Shown here: positions 11,850 through 22,462 of the stretch, piece by piece | Layout: each line of letters starts with the position of its first letter | Numbering within the stretch: the first letter of the stretch is position 1 | NCBI GenBank assembly: GCA_028023455.1 | Contig: JAQFVV010012416.1 | Coordinates: forward strand, 2,721,767 to 2,785,766 | Direction of reading: 5' to 3' | DNA length: 64,000 nucleotides | From: Epiperipatus broadwayi | Taxonomy: Eukaryota > Onychophora > Udeonychophora > Euonychophora > Peripatidae | Made by a program: the position numbers and the translations under genes | Notes under the pieces: model-generated | Seen by the model: only the letters and a program-made list of their open reading frames with translations | What the model was told of the DNA's origin: nothing | Database searches by the model: none

Positions 11850-12534
11850 AAGAGTAATAAGAAAGCATAAGAAATGGTGATCATGTGATGGTTTATTGGC
11901 TTAATTTCAATTGGTCATAGAATAAGTTCTTTCTCTTAAGCCTACTTAATCACTGTAATTTACATTTAAATTTCAATATTGTAACTTCTAACATCAGTTA
12001 ACCAATTTTCCTAATATTAAAAAATACCAATTTTCTTTATAACTTTCTGTCCAGTATCTTATTTTAATGTTTTCCTTTCAGCATCTACTTTCTTTGCTTT
12101 AGCTGTATTAATTTACTTTATCAAAAATATTCTATAAACTCTATCAGTCCTACATATCATCTTTATCTAGTTCATTATTTCTATCTCCAAGTACTACTAC
12201 ATCATTAGAAAATATGATAAAATAAGCTCCCCTCTAATTCTATTATTACAAATAAAAAATATTTAATAATTCATCTAAATATATATTAAATCAAACGGCA
12301 TTTCTGGACGTTTTAAAACTTTTTTTTACTACTTCGTCCCCTAGTAATATAAAAGAGGGACAAGAATCCTCTCTGTCTTACACCTCTTCCCATATCTACT
12401 GTTCTCATTTATTTTGTTCATCTTCTATATTTTCATTTTATACCCCCTCTATTTTGATATATGAATCAAATCAATCAATTTCACTTTATCAAATTCCGTT
12501 TTCAAATAAATAGTACAATTGCTATCCAATACCG
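11850..12534. other. AT-rich spacer, nothing recognised
   Basis: No gene or repeat could be supported. Confidence 0.35.
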
Positions 12535-12750
12535 AGAGCAGCTCACTACAAAGGAATGAGCAACGATATTACAAATTAACTATAGCTTAGCATTGCTTTT
12601 GGCTGGGCAGATCATATTCATGGCACTAGATAAAGTCAGATTTGTGAAGGAGAGAAAGCAGAGACGAAAGATATGAATATAACCTGCCCGGTGGAAAGTA
12701 GTGCTAAATTGTAGTTAATCGTCCCCTTACAGCGAACTATACTCTGTATT
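12535..12750. repeat. Foldback element, ~90 bp arms
   Basis: Arms contain ATTAACTATAGCTTAGCA against TGCTAAATTGTAGTTAAT and GGCTGGGCAG..ATATTCAT against ATGAATATAACCTGCCCGG. The loop is about 45 bases and holds no ORF. The sequence is less AT-rich than its surroundings. Class unknown. Confidence 0.5.
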
Positions 12751-12843
12751 GAATTACAAAATAAGGAAAAAATAAAGTTTATCCAGTTTATTCAACTGTT
12801 AATTTTTCATTATCTCTATATCTCTCAACAAAAAAAAAAAAAA

Positions 12844-12932
12844 GCGTTGGTGGCCTAGTGGTTAGCATAGCTGCCTTCCAAGCAGCTTGCCGGGTTCGCT
12901 TCCCGGTCAACACATTTGACGTATGAAAAAAA
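12844..12932 (+). repeat. tRNA-Gly(TCC)-derived SINE
   Basis: The head closely resembles a metazoan tRNA-Gly(TCC): GCGTTGG acceptor strand, perfect A box TGGCCTAGTGG, anticodon arm GCTGC-CTTCCAA-GCAGC and B box GGTTCGCTTCC. The 3' acceptor strand has a mismatch, the B box has GCTT for GATT, and the tRNA is followed by a short unique stretch and an A-rich tail. This marks a SINE rather than a functional tRNA gene. Same family at 13.5, 40.7, 43.2 and 57.9 kb. Confidence 0.8.
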
Positions 12933-13535
12933 CAATAGTTTTCTCCTCTACAAATCCAAAGTTTTTTAAAAAATTTTTTTTTTTAAAAGACCAACATCTT
13001 ATTACATAAGAGATTGAATTAATTATTGCAAAGTCATACACCTTTCTATTTCCTACATTATTGAATTTATGTCTTTTCTCAATGAAAAATCGTAAGTATT
13101 AAATGAAAATAGCCAGGCTATTTGCTCTCCTGTGCAATAAATTACATTGCGATCATCTATTTCTTATAATTCAAGTAAAATACACACCAATTTTTCTATG
13201 TCTTGACAGTATTCATATATTTCTTCTTTATTGACCAAATTATTAAAATTATACAATCTCTATTAATAAATTAATAAAAAATCAATTCCTTTTTTACCTC
13301 AAAATAACCCATCCATTAATAAATGTCGTAGAAAGACTTCTTTCATTCTTTTGAAAAACGTATTTTTTTTTACGGTGAATTATATAATTTTTATTAATAA
13401 AGAAAATTTATATTTACATCACGTTTTATATTTTTTATTAAGAATTAATTATTAAAAAAATGAAAATAGTAAAAAAAAATATAACTGTAATGAAAATGAA
13501 ACTTGAAAAACGCACATTCCAATTTTATAGAATGG
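12933..13535. other. AT-rich spacer
   Basis: Nothing recognised. The right end holds the left copy of the SINE duplication (TTATAGAATGG, 13525-13535). Confidence 0.4.
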
Positions 13536-13633
13536 GTCAAGCGTTGGTGGCAGAGTGGTTAGCACAGCTGCCTTACAAGCAGTTGTCCCAGGGTTCGCTT
13601 CCCGGTCGACGCTTTGACACATTAAAAAAAAAA
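13536..13633 (+). repeat. tRNA-Gly-derived SINE with 11-bp duplication
   Basis: GTCAA precedes the tRNA-like body, whose anticodon loop reads CTTACAA, and TTTGAC follows it, extending the acceptor stem (GCGTTGG with TCGACGC) by a further GTCAA/TTGAC pairing. B box is GGTTCGCTTCC. An A tail follows. The element is flanked by TTATAGAATGG at 13525-13535 and 13634-13644, proving retro-insertion. Confidence 0.85.
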
Positions 13634-13644
13634 TTATAGAATGG

Positions 13645-14050
13645 TAATATTGTTATGGAAATAAAACAATTTGTACGCACAAAATGTTTTATTGTATGGA
13701 ATATAAATTGAGCAATAGCAAAGGAAAGTAAACAGAGATTGTTGGTAACAGAAATGCATTATTGGAGAAAATCATTGTGATGATGAAGATTGGAGAATAA
13801 AACAAATTAAGAGATCAGAAAAGTAGTTGGAGTAAAAAATAAATGTGATGTCATTGAAATCGAACGATTAAAATGTTAGGAAAATGAAGATGAAAAGATA
13901 CCAGGGATAATGATTGTCTGGAAAATGAAGGAAAAAACAATGATGAGACAAAAATTTGATGAATAGCCTTAGAAGAATGCTATCAATGATATGTTCTAAT
14001 AGAAAGAGAGATAAGGAAGAGGAAAATATGGGAATGTTTTGGCTGAGAAT
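13645..14050. other. Spacer before RTE LINE
   Basis: Purine-rich plus strand with no supported gene. Confidence 0.35.
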
Positions 14051-14054
14051 ACCC

Positions 14055-17000
14055 TTCATCATCATCATCATCATCAACCATTATCAATCCACTGCAGGAT
14101 GAAGGTCTCTCCAAGTTTAATCCATCTTCTCCGATCTTTAGCTTCTCTTCTCCACAACACCCCTGCACATTTTCTTATTTCATCCATCCATCTCACATGT
14201 GGTCTCTTTCTGGGTCTTTTACAATCTCTAGGAATCCAGTTTAAAATTTCAATTGTCCATCTATTATCATCTCTTCTAGCAATATGTCCAGCCCAACTCC
14301 ATTTCAATCTTTTAATTTTTTCAATAAGGTCAGTAACACCTGTTTGTTGTCTTACCCATACATTGCATTTTCGATCTCTTCTTGTTACTCCCAACATACA
14401 TCTCTCCATACTCCTTTGAGTGGTCTGAAGTCTCTGTATTGCTCTTCCATTAAGTGTCCAAGTCTCAGATCCATAAGTAAGAACTGGTAAAACACATTTG
14501 TTAAAAACCATCCTTTTCAAACACATAGGCATATTTCCTTTTAGTATCAAGTTATTTCTACCAAAAGCACTCCAACCAAGTTTAATTCTATGACTAATTT
14601 CCTCCATTATGTTTCCATCTGTATTAATAATCTGACCAAAGTATTTGTAACTGTTAACTTCTTCTAATTCTTCATAATCAATCTTTATTTTTATATTTTG
14701 AGCAAATCGATTAAACATTACTTTAGTCTTTTTAACATTTATCTTTAGTCCTACTTTTCTACTTTCATCTGCTAACTCCTGCAACATTTCCTGCAGCTCT
14801 GAAGCATTATTTGCAAAAACAACTACATCATCTGCAAAATCTAAATGACTTAAATACACTCCATTTACTTTCACTCCTTTAGTTTCCCATTTTAATCCAC
14901 AAAATACTTCTCGCAGCACTGCTGTAAAAAGTTTTGGAGATATGGAGTCACCTTGTCTTACACCTTTCTCAATGTTGATTTTTCCAGTATCATTATGTAA
15001 TCTAATTGTTGCTGTTGCATTTTTATAAATATTCTTTAAAATATGACAATATCCTGGATCTATACCTTGATGATCCAATGCTTTAATCACTGAAGAAATG
15101 TGTATAGAATCGAATGCCTTTTCATAATCTACTAATCCAAAACATAATGACAACTCATATTCGTTTGACCTTTCTATGACTTCTCTCAATACCTGGATAT
15201 GATCTATTGTACTAAAACCACTTTTAAATCCAGCTTGTTCTCTTGGTTGGTGGAAATCCAAAGTTCTCTGTAGACGAGTTGTAATTATCTTGGTAAAAAT
15301 TTTATATAAAAGTGATAAAAGGCTGATAGGTCTGTAATTTCTAATATCTTCTTTATCACCTTTTTTAAATATTAATATTATTACTGCATTCTTCCAATCT
15401 TCTGGTACATCTTTATCATTTAGACATTTAGTATATAACTTTACTAAAATTGTTTCTATTTCTTCACCTGCTTCTTTTAATATATCAATTATAATTCCAT
15501 CATTTCCTGGAGCCTTTCCTTTCTTCATACACTTAATTGCATGTCTCACTTCTTCATTTAAAATTCTGGGCAATTCGGATGATGTAATAGATATAGGAGG
15601 TACTTGTTCTTTATTACTATATAATTCTTGATAAAAATGTTTTACCAATTTCATGAGGTCATCTCTCTTTTTAGTAATAATTCCATCTTTTTTTCTTATT
15701 GCAGATATAATTTTCCTACCAATACCAAAATGTTGTTTAACATTTTTGAGACTTTTATTTTCTTCTACAGCTTTCCTTGCTATTTCACAGTTATACTTTC
15801 TTATATCATTTTCAACTCTTTTCCTTACCATTTTACAAAATTCGAGATATTCAATTCTTTTTAATACATCATTTTTGTATATATTCATATTCCTTCTTTT
15901 CTTCATAAATTCTCTAGTCTCAGTAGAAATTTTATTAGTCAATTGCTGCTTTTTTCTACCAGCTATGTTTGTTGCAGTTTTTAAAAGTGTATCAGTTATT
16001 TTCATATTAATTTCATTCAAATCTGAATCATGTTCAAAATTTCCTAACACTTGAAACCTATTTGTAAGTTCTAATTTAAATTCATTATGTTTCTGAAGAT
16101 TAGGAATATCAACTGTAAATATTGTTTTTCTTAATAATTTTTGTCTCTCTAGTTTTACATTAACACGTAACTTATACCTTACTAATCGATGATCACTTCC
16201 CGTGTTAAATTTATTAAGAACATTACAATCTTGAAATATGTATTTTCTGTTAGTCAAAATATAATCCAATTCTGCTATACTTTCATTTGGATGCTTCCAT
16301 GTCCATTTCCTTTTAACATTTTTCTCAAAAAATGAATTCATAATATAAAGTTTTTCTTTTTCGGCAAACTCCACAAGTCTATGTCCTCTCTCATTTCTAT
16401 TACCATAACCAAAATTATCTACAGCAATTTCATCTTTCATTTGTCTACCAATTCTAGCATTAAAGTCTCCCATAACAATTTTAAAATGTTGTTTACTCTG
16501 ATCAAAAGCCTTTTGTACATCCATATAAAAATCTTCTACTACTTCATCACTATGAGAATTTGTTGGGGCATAAACCTGAATTATCTGCATTTGGTATCTG
16601 CTATTAAGTTGTATAACTAATCTTGCCACTCTGTCCGATACACCATCAATCTCCACAATATTGTTCTTCCACTTTTTATTTATAATGAATCCTACTCCAC
16701 TTGTATTTTCAATATGTGTGCCTTTATAATAGAGTATATGTCCACGTTTTAAATCAATTGTTTCTTCTCCTTTTCTTCTAACTTCACAAAATCTAATAAT
16801 GTCCCATTTAATATAAGACAGTTCTTCTAATTCTTGCAATCTTCCTTCACTTGAAAGTGATCTGCAGTTGTAAGTACCTAAATAAAAAGTCATCATCAAA
16901 TGGCAGCCTGGGTCCACAATCAGGGGATTCTTAGCACCCTCTGCCTTCGGCCACCAACCGCTGCCTTGGTTGGTGACTTTACAGCTTCCTGGGAATAAGG

Positions 17001-17350
17001 GCCATGCTTTATTTTTGTCTGTCATAATTGTATATATGTATTGGAAAAAATATTTATCATTTACACAAACATTCATTCTGCCTTATAAGGCACTGAGAAG
17101 AAATACCATGGTGTGTCTTGATCTTAAACTCAGAGGGAAAAAGCCAATAAACTCACCATGCTGGCTAATGCATGTTGGTGAGCAGCCCATCCATGTTTGT
17201 ATAATATATGAATAATCACATAGTAATAACAGCTGCAACGACAAGAACGTATGGAGTGGACATTAGGAATTTGCCCTGCTTGGTTCCTTTAAGGCCTCCA
17301 AGAGGAATCAAAGGGTCTCCTTTCAGTTAATAGCAAACTCCTTAACAGTA
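14055..17350 (-). mobile_element. Full-length RTE-clade non-LTR retrotransposon
   Basis: About 3.3 kb, the usual length of RTE elements. It has one long ORF, a short 5' UTR (about 17077-17350) and essentially no 3' UTR: the stop codon is the first unit of a terminal (TGA)n tail at 14056-14076. The 5' boundary is estimated by comparison with the degraded copy that starts near 35985. I could not identify the target-site duplication. Fragments of the same family lie at 2.2, 10.4, 28.5, 34.1, 36-39.7 and 43.9 kb; the intact frame suggests this is the youngest. Confidence 0.85.
14074..17076 (-). CDS. RTE endonuclease-reverse transcriptase
   Basis: Uninterrupted 1000-codon frame for the polyprotein that nicks target DNA and copies element RNA onto it. 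The apurinic-like endonuclease spans about residues 60-300: GTYN (67-70), catalytic Glu in FCEVRR (98), VYAPTN (168-173), GDFN (203-206) and SDH (294-296). Reverse transcriptase follows at about 510-790: GNDG (524-527), NYRPISLL (580-587), motif A DYEKAFD (650-656), RQGDSISP (707-714) and the FADD active site (747-750). The basic C-terminus (about 880-960, RPRKRPHVRW) is typical of the RTE/CFDP2-like group. The true start could be Met-18 or Met-61/62, since the endonuclease begins only there; but the segment 20-60 is also conserved in the 36 kb copy. All catalytic residues are present, so it may be active. Confidence 0.92.
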   Translation of the reverse strand: MNVCVNDKYFFQYIYTIMTDKNKAWPLFPGSCKVTNQGSGWWPKAEGAKNPLIVDPGCHLMMTFYLGTYNCRSLSSEGRLQELEELSYIKWDIIRFCEVRRKGEETIDLKRGHILYYKGTHIENTSGVGFIINKKWKNNIVEIDGVSDRVARLVIQLNSRYQMQIIQVYAPTNSHSDEVVEDFYMDVQKAFDQSKQHFKIVMGDFNARIGRQMKDEIAVDNFGYGNRNERGHRLVEFAEKEKLYIMNSFFEKNVKRKWTWKHPNESIAELDYILTNRKYIFQDCNVLNKFNTGSDHRLVRYKLRVNVKLERQKLLRKTIFTVDIPNLQKHNEFKLELTNRFQVLGNFEHDSDLNEINMKITDTLLKTATNIAGRKKQQLTNKISTETREFMKKRRNMNIYKNDVLKRIEYLEFCKMVRKRVENDIRKYNCEIARKAVEENKSLKNVKQHFGIGRKIISAIRKKDGIITKKRDDLMKLVKHFYQELYSNKEQVPPISITSSELPRILNEEVRHAIKCMKKGKAPGNDGIIIDILKEAGEEIETILVKLYTKCLNDKDVPEDWKNAVIILIFKKGDKEDIRNYRPISLLSLLYKIFTKIITTRLQRTLDFHQPREQAGFKSGFSTIDHIQVLREVIERSNEYELSLCFGLVDYEKAFDSIHISSVIKALDHQGIDPGYCHILKNIYKNATATIRLHNDTGKINIEKGVRQGDSISPKLFTAVLREVFCGLKWETKGVKVNGVYLSHLDFADDVVVFANNASELQEMLQELADESRKVGLKINVKKTKVMFNRFAQNIKIKIDYEELEEVNSYKYFGQIINTDGNIMEEISHRIKLGWSAFGRNNLILKGNMPMCLKRMVFNKCVLPVLTYGSETWTLNGRAIQRLQTTQRSMERCMLGVTRRDRKCNVWVRQQTGVTDLIEKIKRLKWSWAGHIARRDDNRWTIEILNWIPRDCKRPRKRPHVRWMDEIRKCAGVLWRREAKDRRRWIKLGETFILQWIDNG

Positions 17351-18666
17351 AAAAATCCAGAAAAAGGGAAGGATAGTAATAAATGACATAACAATCATAA
17401 AAATAATATACTTACTCTTTTTTTTTCTTGTTCTATATTAACAATATGATTTTACTTTGCTTTTTCTCGCCTCAGTTAATATAGGTGAAGATTTATATAA
17501 GTCACAAATTTCCCCTATATTTTCAATAGATCTGCATTTTTTATAAATAATTTAGTATTTTTAATTACTCATAAGTATCAGTGCTTAGCACTGTCCTAAG
17601 AAAAACTAATAACGAATAAGTCTTTATTGAAGTTTAGTGCTTTAGAGGGTGAATTATGTCCTCATATTCACAGCATTGGATATGCATAATTTGAGTTCAC
17701 ATGTATCTATATATAGACAGTAAATTTTTTAAACATATGTAAATCATATTGCCCATTTTTTGAATCGGGGAAGCAGGATCCCTTTTTATTTATGGCATTA
17801 GGATTGATAGCTATATGCCACACCTCTGATTTTCCACTTAGAGTCATTTTGCTCAATGGATGTAATGTTGATGGTTATGAGTTTGCATGTAAGACCCATT
17901 GAATTTTGATGAACTAGGAAGATAAACTTATGTTTGGGGTTATTTGTGGCTCATTTGTAAATGCAATTAATTGTGTTGATAAATTCTTGTGGATAAGCGT
18001 GCATGAGATTCACCCAAGTAAATAGTAAATATTTTATTTATTTTGGCATAAATATTCTTGTACTAAATGACAATAATCTATTAGCAATTATATTAAATTC
18101 AAATTTTATTAAATTTTTTAAATACATTCTATTGTTAATAATAGCCTATTACCAACAATTGAATGTGTTTAATCGGAGTTAAATAACTCATTGAAATTAA
18201 ACAATTTATAATATTATCTATACCTTTATACATGTGGTTTCATCATACCTTAACCCCTAACATAAACTATAAATATGTTAATATTTGTATATAATTTGTT
18301 ATCAGTAGTTTATTTTATAAAAGAAAAAATATCAACAAATGTAAAAAAAAAAATGTATTTAAAAAATTTAATAACATCTGAATATTTTTAAAGGTATTTA
18401 ACAATTAATATTAGACAATGGAATAAACCAACATATAATTACTACTAAAATATCAATATCACAAATTTTCAGACAAACATTATAACTTTACTCTACTGTT
18501 TATTAAATCACATTTATTTATTTTTTTTTTTGTAATTCGTATACTCCTCTACATTCTCAATTTAGTCATTCTTTGTCTACTCTACACATCTCAAGTCTAA
18601 CTTCTTTAGCCTTCATATTTTTCAATCTTCTATTTTTTTTTTGCCATTTTATGTATCAATTCATTA
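17351..18666. other. AT-rich spacer, nothing recognised
   Basis: No gene or repeat supported; stop-dense in all frames. Confidence 0.4.
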
Positions 18667-18670
18667 TTAA

Positions 18671-19510
18671 CCCTTTAACTGTCCAATTGTTCATTCGCTG
18701 CAGGTGGTATCACTCAAAGCTTTTAATTGGCCGATGCACAAAATAATGTATCAATTTTTCAAAAGTTATTGACCGTTTTTTTAAATATATTCACTTTAGT
18801 TTCGTTTTTAAAAAGTATATTAGTAATTTCTAACATTATAAAAATAAACGAAAGTTTGTTCAAAAATAAATTTTGATTTTTAATTTTAAAAATATTTGTT
18901 ACGGTTGACATGAAAAGAAACGGCAATCGTAATTTCACGTTATGATTTTTTTTTCCCGACTTTGCAATAAATAAATAATTCTTGCTAAAATCGTAACTAT
19001 TTTTGTAAAATAATATTTATTTTTGACATATTATATGAAAATAATTTGTATTTTATTTGTATTTCATCAAAAAATATTTTTAAAATGCTCTAAAACATTC
19101 GTTTATCATTTTCAAAATAAAACAAAAGCGTTCGTAAATTTTTAATTTTTGGCAGCCATATAAAAATTTTAACAGCCAATAAGATTCAAGAAAAGATGAT
19201 GAGAAGGCGGAGCTTTTCCATTTTCTTTTGTTTACAAAATTTCAACAGCCAATAAGATTCAAGAAAAGATGTGAAAAGGCAGTGCTTAGTTTTTGTTTGA
19301 CATAAATCATCAATTAATTGATTTTTTACTTGTAAAATAATTCAATAGATGGCAGTATATTATAAAACTTTTTGCGTTCTAAAAAATGACGTTAAAACCG
19401 TAAACGTAGTCCAAAAACTAAGCAATTTACAGCGATGTCAAATTTACTCGATTAAAACGAATATGTATCAAAAAGTGCCTCGATTAAGAACGAGTCAAAC
19501 AGTCAAAAGG
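18671..19510. mobile_element. piggyBac-like non-autonomous element
   Basis: Flanked by TTAA on both sides (18667-18670 and 19511-19514), the exact target of piggyBac transposases. The ends are imperfect inverted repeats: CCCTTTAACTGTCC on the left against CCTTTTGACTGTTT (complement) on the right, matching the CCCTTT-type termini of the superfamily. About 840 bp with no transposase, so it would need help in trans. It contains a direct repeat of about 75 bp (CAGCCAATAAGATTCAAG at about 19171 and 19245) and a 65-codon open frame at the right end without recognisable domain. Confidence 0.6.
19168..19290 (+). repeat. Two-copy 75-bp direct repeat inside piggyBac-like element
   Basis: CAGCCAATAAGATTCAAGAA followed by AAGATG and an AAGGCGGAGC/AAGGCAGTGC block occurs twice. 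The CCAAT and GGCGGAGC words resemble promoter elements, but that is only suggestive. Confidence 0.6.
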
Positions 19511-19559
19511 TTAAATTACAACTTTTTAAACCCTTTTCTTTTATAACCTACTGTCTTTA

Positions 19560-19615
19560 TTATATATATATATATATATATATATACATTATTATATATA
19601 TATATATATATATAT
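19560..19615. repeat. (TA)n microsatellite
   Basis: Two near-pure TA tracts separated by CATTATTA. Confidence 0.9.
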
Positions 19616-20012
19616 TTAAGAATGTATATCTTTTTCTTGAATTTACTTTATCAGTTTTCTATTATTATTTGAAATCATTTTTTAAATCCTAAACTCTAAA
19701 ATGCTGAAACTACTTTCAGTTCAGTAAAGGCATCCTTTTTGAATAAAATCCCAAGGTGAAAATTAAAAAGTGTATTGTTTGTTTTTTAACATTATGCTGT
19801 TTTTAGATTTCATCATTCAAAATGTAATTTATATTTTACAAAAGGTAATGCAATTTCAGAACAAATAAGTTTACCAAAACTTTTAGAAGGCCATGAGAAA
19901 AGAACTGCCAGTACATACCGTTTACAAATATACATATAAAAAAAGCAATGTTCCAAAAAAATATGAGGGATGAGAGGTAAATACAAAGTTTAATTAAGGA
20001 AGTGAAAAAAAT

Positions 20013-20056
20013 AGAGCTCTGATGAAGACTGCTGGACAGTCGAAACTGTAAGAAAA
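20013..20056 (+). ncRNA. Hammerhead-like stem-loop, Penelope type
   Basis: CTGATGA (20019-20025), an extra A, a perfect five-pair stem GACTG/CAGTC with loop CTGGA, then GAAA (20042-20045). The core boxes are consensus, but flanking stem I is only about two pairs and stem III (ACTGT) is weak. It resembles the stem-loop after the GIY-YIG domain of Penelope-like elements; no protein remnant is visible beside it. Confidence 0.4.
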
Positions 20057-21100
20057 TAAAGAAGTTTTTACGAAAATTTGTTGCATTAACATGTATATGA
20101 ATAGAGTGTTATAAGCAATATATGTAAATACAAAGTACAGTAAAAAGTATATAAAAATAGAAAAATTAAAGGCATTTAAAGAATAAACAAGTCCAAATAT
20201 ATTACTAAGGTACATTAATAAGATAATTCACAAGTCAGAACCCCAAAGAATTATTTAAATGACTCCCACCTTTTTATTATATCAATGCAAATAGTATCAA
20301 TGTAAGATAGTATATATAAAGTTGTACATTGTATGTATTATTTATTTTGTATATTGTTATGTTATATAGACAATTTTTGGAAGTTATATTGAATCTTTAT
20401 ATGAAGATTTTATCCCATTTTACTGATACTTTATTTTGTTATAGTTATTTTATTTCCATTGAAGAACACTAGATGGTGTTTAATCTGCAATAATCAGTTA
20501 ATGTTAAAATAGATGATTAACATTTAAAAAGAACTCAAAGCCATGTTCTGAAAAAGGCTTTTTATGTGCAATTATTATTAATATATTTATATAGCTGTTG
20601 CATATGATTTTTATTATTTATTATTTGTAAATAAAATATGTTCTTAACAAATATTTTACATATTTGATTATTTAAATAAAAATTAACATAATTGTATTTT
20701 CTTTTTACTGAAATAATATTAACAAAGTCACATGACTTTTTCATATATTTACAAGAGTAGATTAGAGCTATCTACTATAAATTTGAGAAAGAAATGGATA
20801 CAAGATGATATAGTACCAACAATTAACATCACCTGAATGTTTCTGGATATTTCCTTTGTCAACAACAATTTACAATTCAAATGTGGAATTAACATACTTA
20901 TGCATTTAACAACCATATTTTACTGTTTATATTATTCAAACTAAAAGCTTAAAATAAAATTAAAACAACTACAATCGTTAAAGCCAAACATCTTTTATAT
21001 AGTTATAAAAACCTGATACCAGATCAGTTTTTATATATTTTAGAAACTATAGTTTTCTACCATTTGGCTAGGAAAATTAATCCCAACAACATTACATGCC
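20057..21100. other. AT-rich spacer, nothing recognised
   Basis: Isolated short open frames lack any motif. Confidence 0.35.
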
Positions 21101-21109
21101 TATCTGATA

Positions 21110-21215
21110 TGTTTAGTCATATATTTCCAGATCAGTGTCTGATTTTTGCTTTTGTCAGTGAAAACTAAGGATTCAAATCTGGAACTAATGCAATATTCCT
21201 CTAGCAACCATATTT
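21110..21215 (-). repeat. Family B fragment with tRNA-like head
   Basis: On the minus strand an A-box-like TGGTTGCTAGAGG (about 21190-21211) and B-box-like AGATTTGAATCC (about 21168-21180) precede a decayed hammerhead (CACTGACAAAAGC ... CAGACACTGATCTGGAAATA). This copy best shows that family B is a tRNA-like head fused to a ribozyme: the B box runs directly into stem I. The core boxes (CTGACAA, AGAC) are mutated. Confidence 0.5.
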
Positions 21216-21344
21216 TATTTATTTCTAATATTCAAGCTAATAGCTGATATTAAAGGAATTCTACACATTTAAACACAAAATAATTTATTTGCATATTTGT
21301 ATAGGTAAGAGTATTTAATGTCAAAATTATTTGCAAAATAAAAA

Positions 21345-21722
21345 AAGATAGTTTTCAATTACATGTACTGTGGCCACTAGGTGACACTGCAGCACCACCA
21401 AGAAGCCTGAAAGTGCTAAATTTCTATCCAAAAATGGCTGAAATCAATGGAAAATTTAAAATTAAAATGCCTAAAGCAAGTCTTGCCTTAGGTGAACCAA
21501 CTTTTTTTACTTGATTTTTTACTTACTTTTGATGTCTTGCTTTAGGTGTTTTAATTTCACAGATGTCAATTATTTTTTTGGATGTCTTGCTGTAGGTGTT
21601 TTAATTTTAATTTTCCATCAATTTCAGCCATTTTGGATAGATATTTATTACTTGCAGGCTTCTTGGTGGTGCTGCAGTGTCACCTAGCAGCCACAGTATG
21701 CGTAACCAAAAACTATCTAAAA
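21345..21722. mobile_element. Long-TIR foldback element (MITE-like)
   Basis: Arms of about 120 bp starting TACTGTGGCCACTAGGTGAC are mirrored on the right (GTCACCTAGCAGCCACAGTA), with about 100 bp between. If the ends are at CTGTGG/CCACAG (21368-21696), it is flanked by TA, as for Tc1/mariner MITEs. Weaker inverted similarity (AGATAGTTTT) continues outward to about 21347 and 21721, so the true ends are uncertain. The centre has a CTTGCTTTAGGTGTTTTAAT block repeated. No ORF. Confidence 0.6.
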
Positions 21723-22387
21723 ATGTATGATTGAAAAAGAAAGAAATGGAAATTGTCTTTTTTTTAGCTCAGCAATAACTTTTTCTGCTATTTATAACTA
21801 AATGATCATTATTATTATTTTTTTATTCTCCATACACTGCTTTACATCAGTACTTGGCCCATCATGTTACTCATAATTTCTCTAGACTCAATGTGAGAAA
21901 GTCATACTTCTTAATATAATTACTTTTATATTTATTTTTATTTTCAACCTTATCAGATATATTATTAATTAAAAATGAATAATTGAATGACTGATTATTA
22001 GAAAGTTTACAACAAGATTCATATGATGTTTGAGCAGTATAAAGAGAGAAAATAAGCTGAATCTCAAAACTCTAACATCTGCTTTTTTACCATTATTTTA
22101 AAGCATACTGAGAACATCATTACTTAATAAAATAAATCTTCCCCATTGCCAAATTTTCATATTATTATCTTGATTTTAAATGAAATATTCATCAATGAGG
22201 AGTTTTGGATGATAAACCAGTGTCTGGACCGTTAAGATTTAATGTACTTTTTCTCTGACCACTTATTATTTACCTTTCTATTTTACTATCATGTTACTAG
22301 CTCAATTTAAAAAAACATAAATGTTTTTGGTCTAGGCCAACTTGCTTGTAAATGATGGCTGGCAAAGGAATGGTGCATTAAATCACA

Positions 22388-22462
22388 TTGTTCCAAGATC
22401 CAAAGCTATTCCCTGATGGAAGCCATAAACTTGAAACTAGTCTGGGGATATTATATAGCACA
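22388..22462 (+). repeat. Family B fragment, decayed hammerhead
   Basis: Keeps GATCCAAAGC, CCCTGATGG, TTGAAACTAGTCTGGGGATA in family order. The stem II halves no longer pair and A9 is G, so it should be inactive. Confidence 0.55.

Noticed and set aside
12844-12932. Functional tRNA-Gly gene
   Set aside because: Acceptor stem mismatch, altered B box and A-rich tail, and four dispersed relatives with duplications show it is a SINE.
14039-14490. Plus-strand open frames of 126 and 68 codons
   Set aside because: Antisense shadows of the RTE coding region.
15628-16620. Plus-strand open frames of 78-133 codons
   Set aside because: Antisense of the RTE ORF; hydrophobic translation is the complement of Lys/Asn-rich codons.
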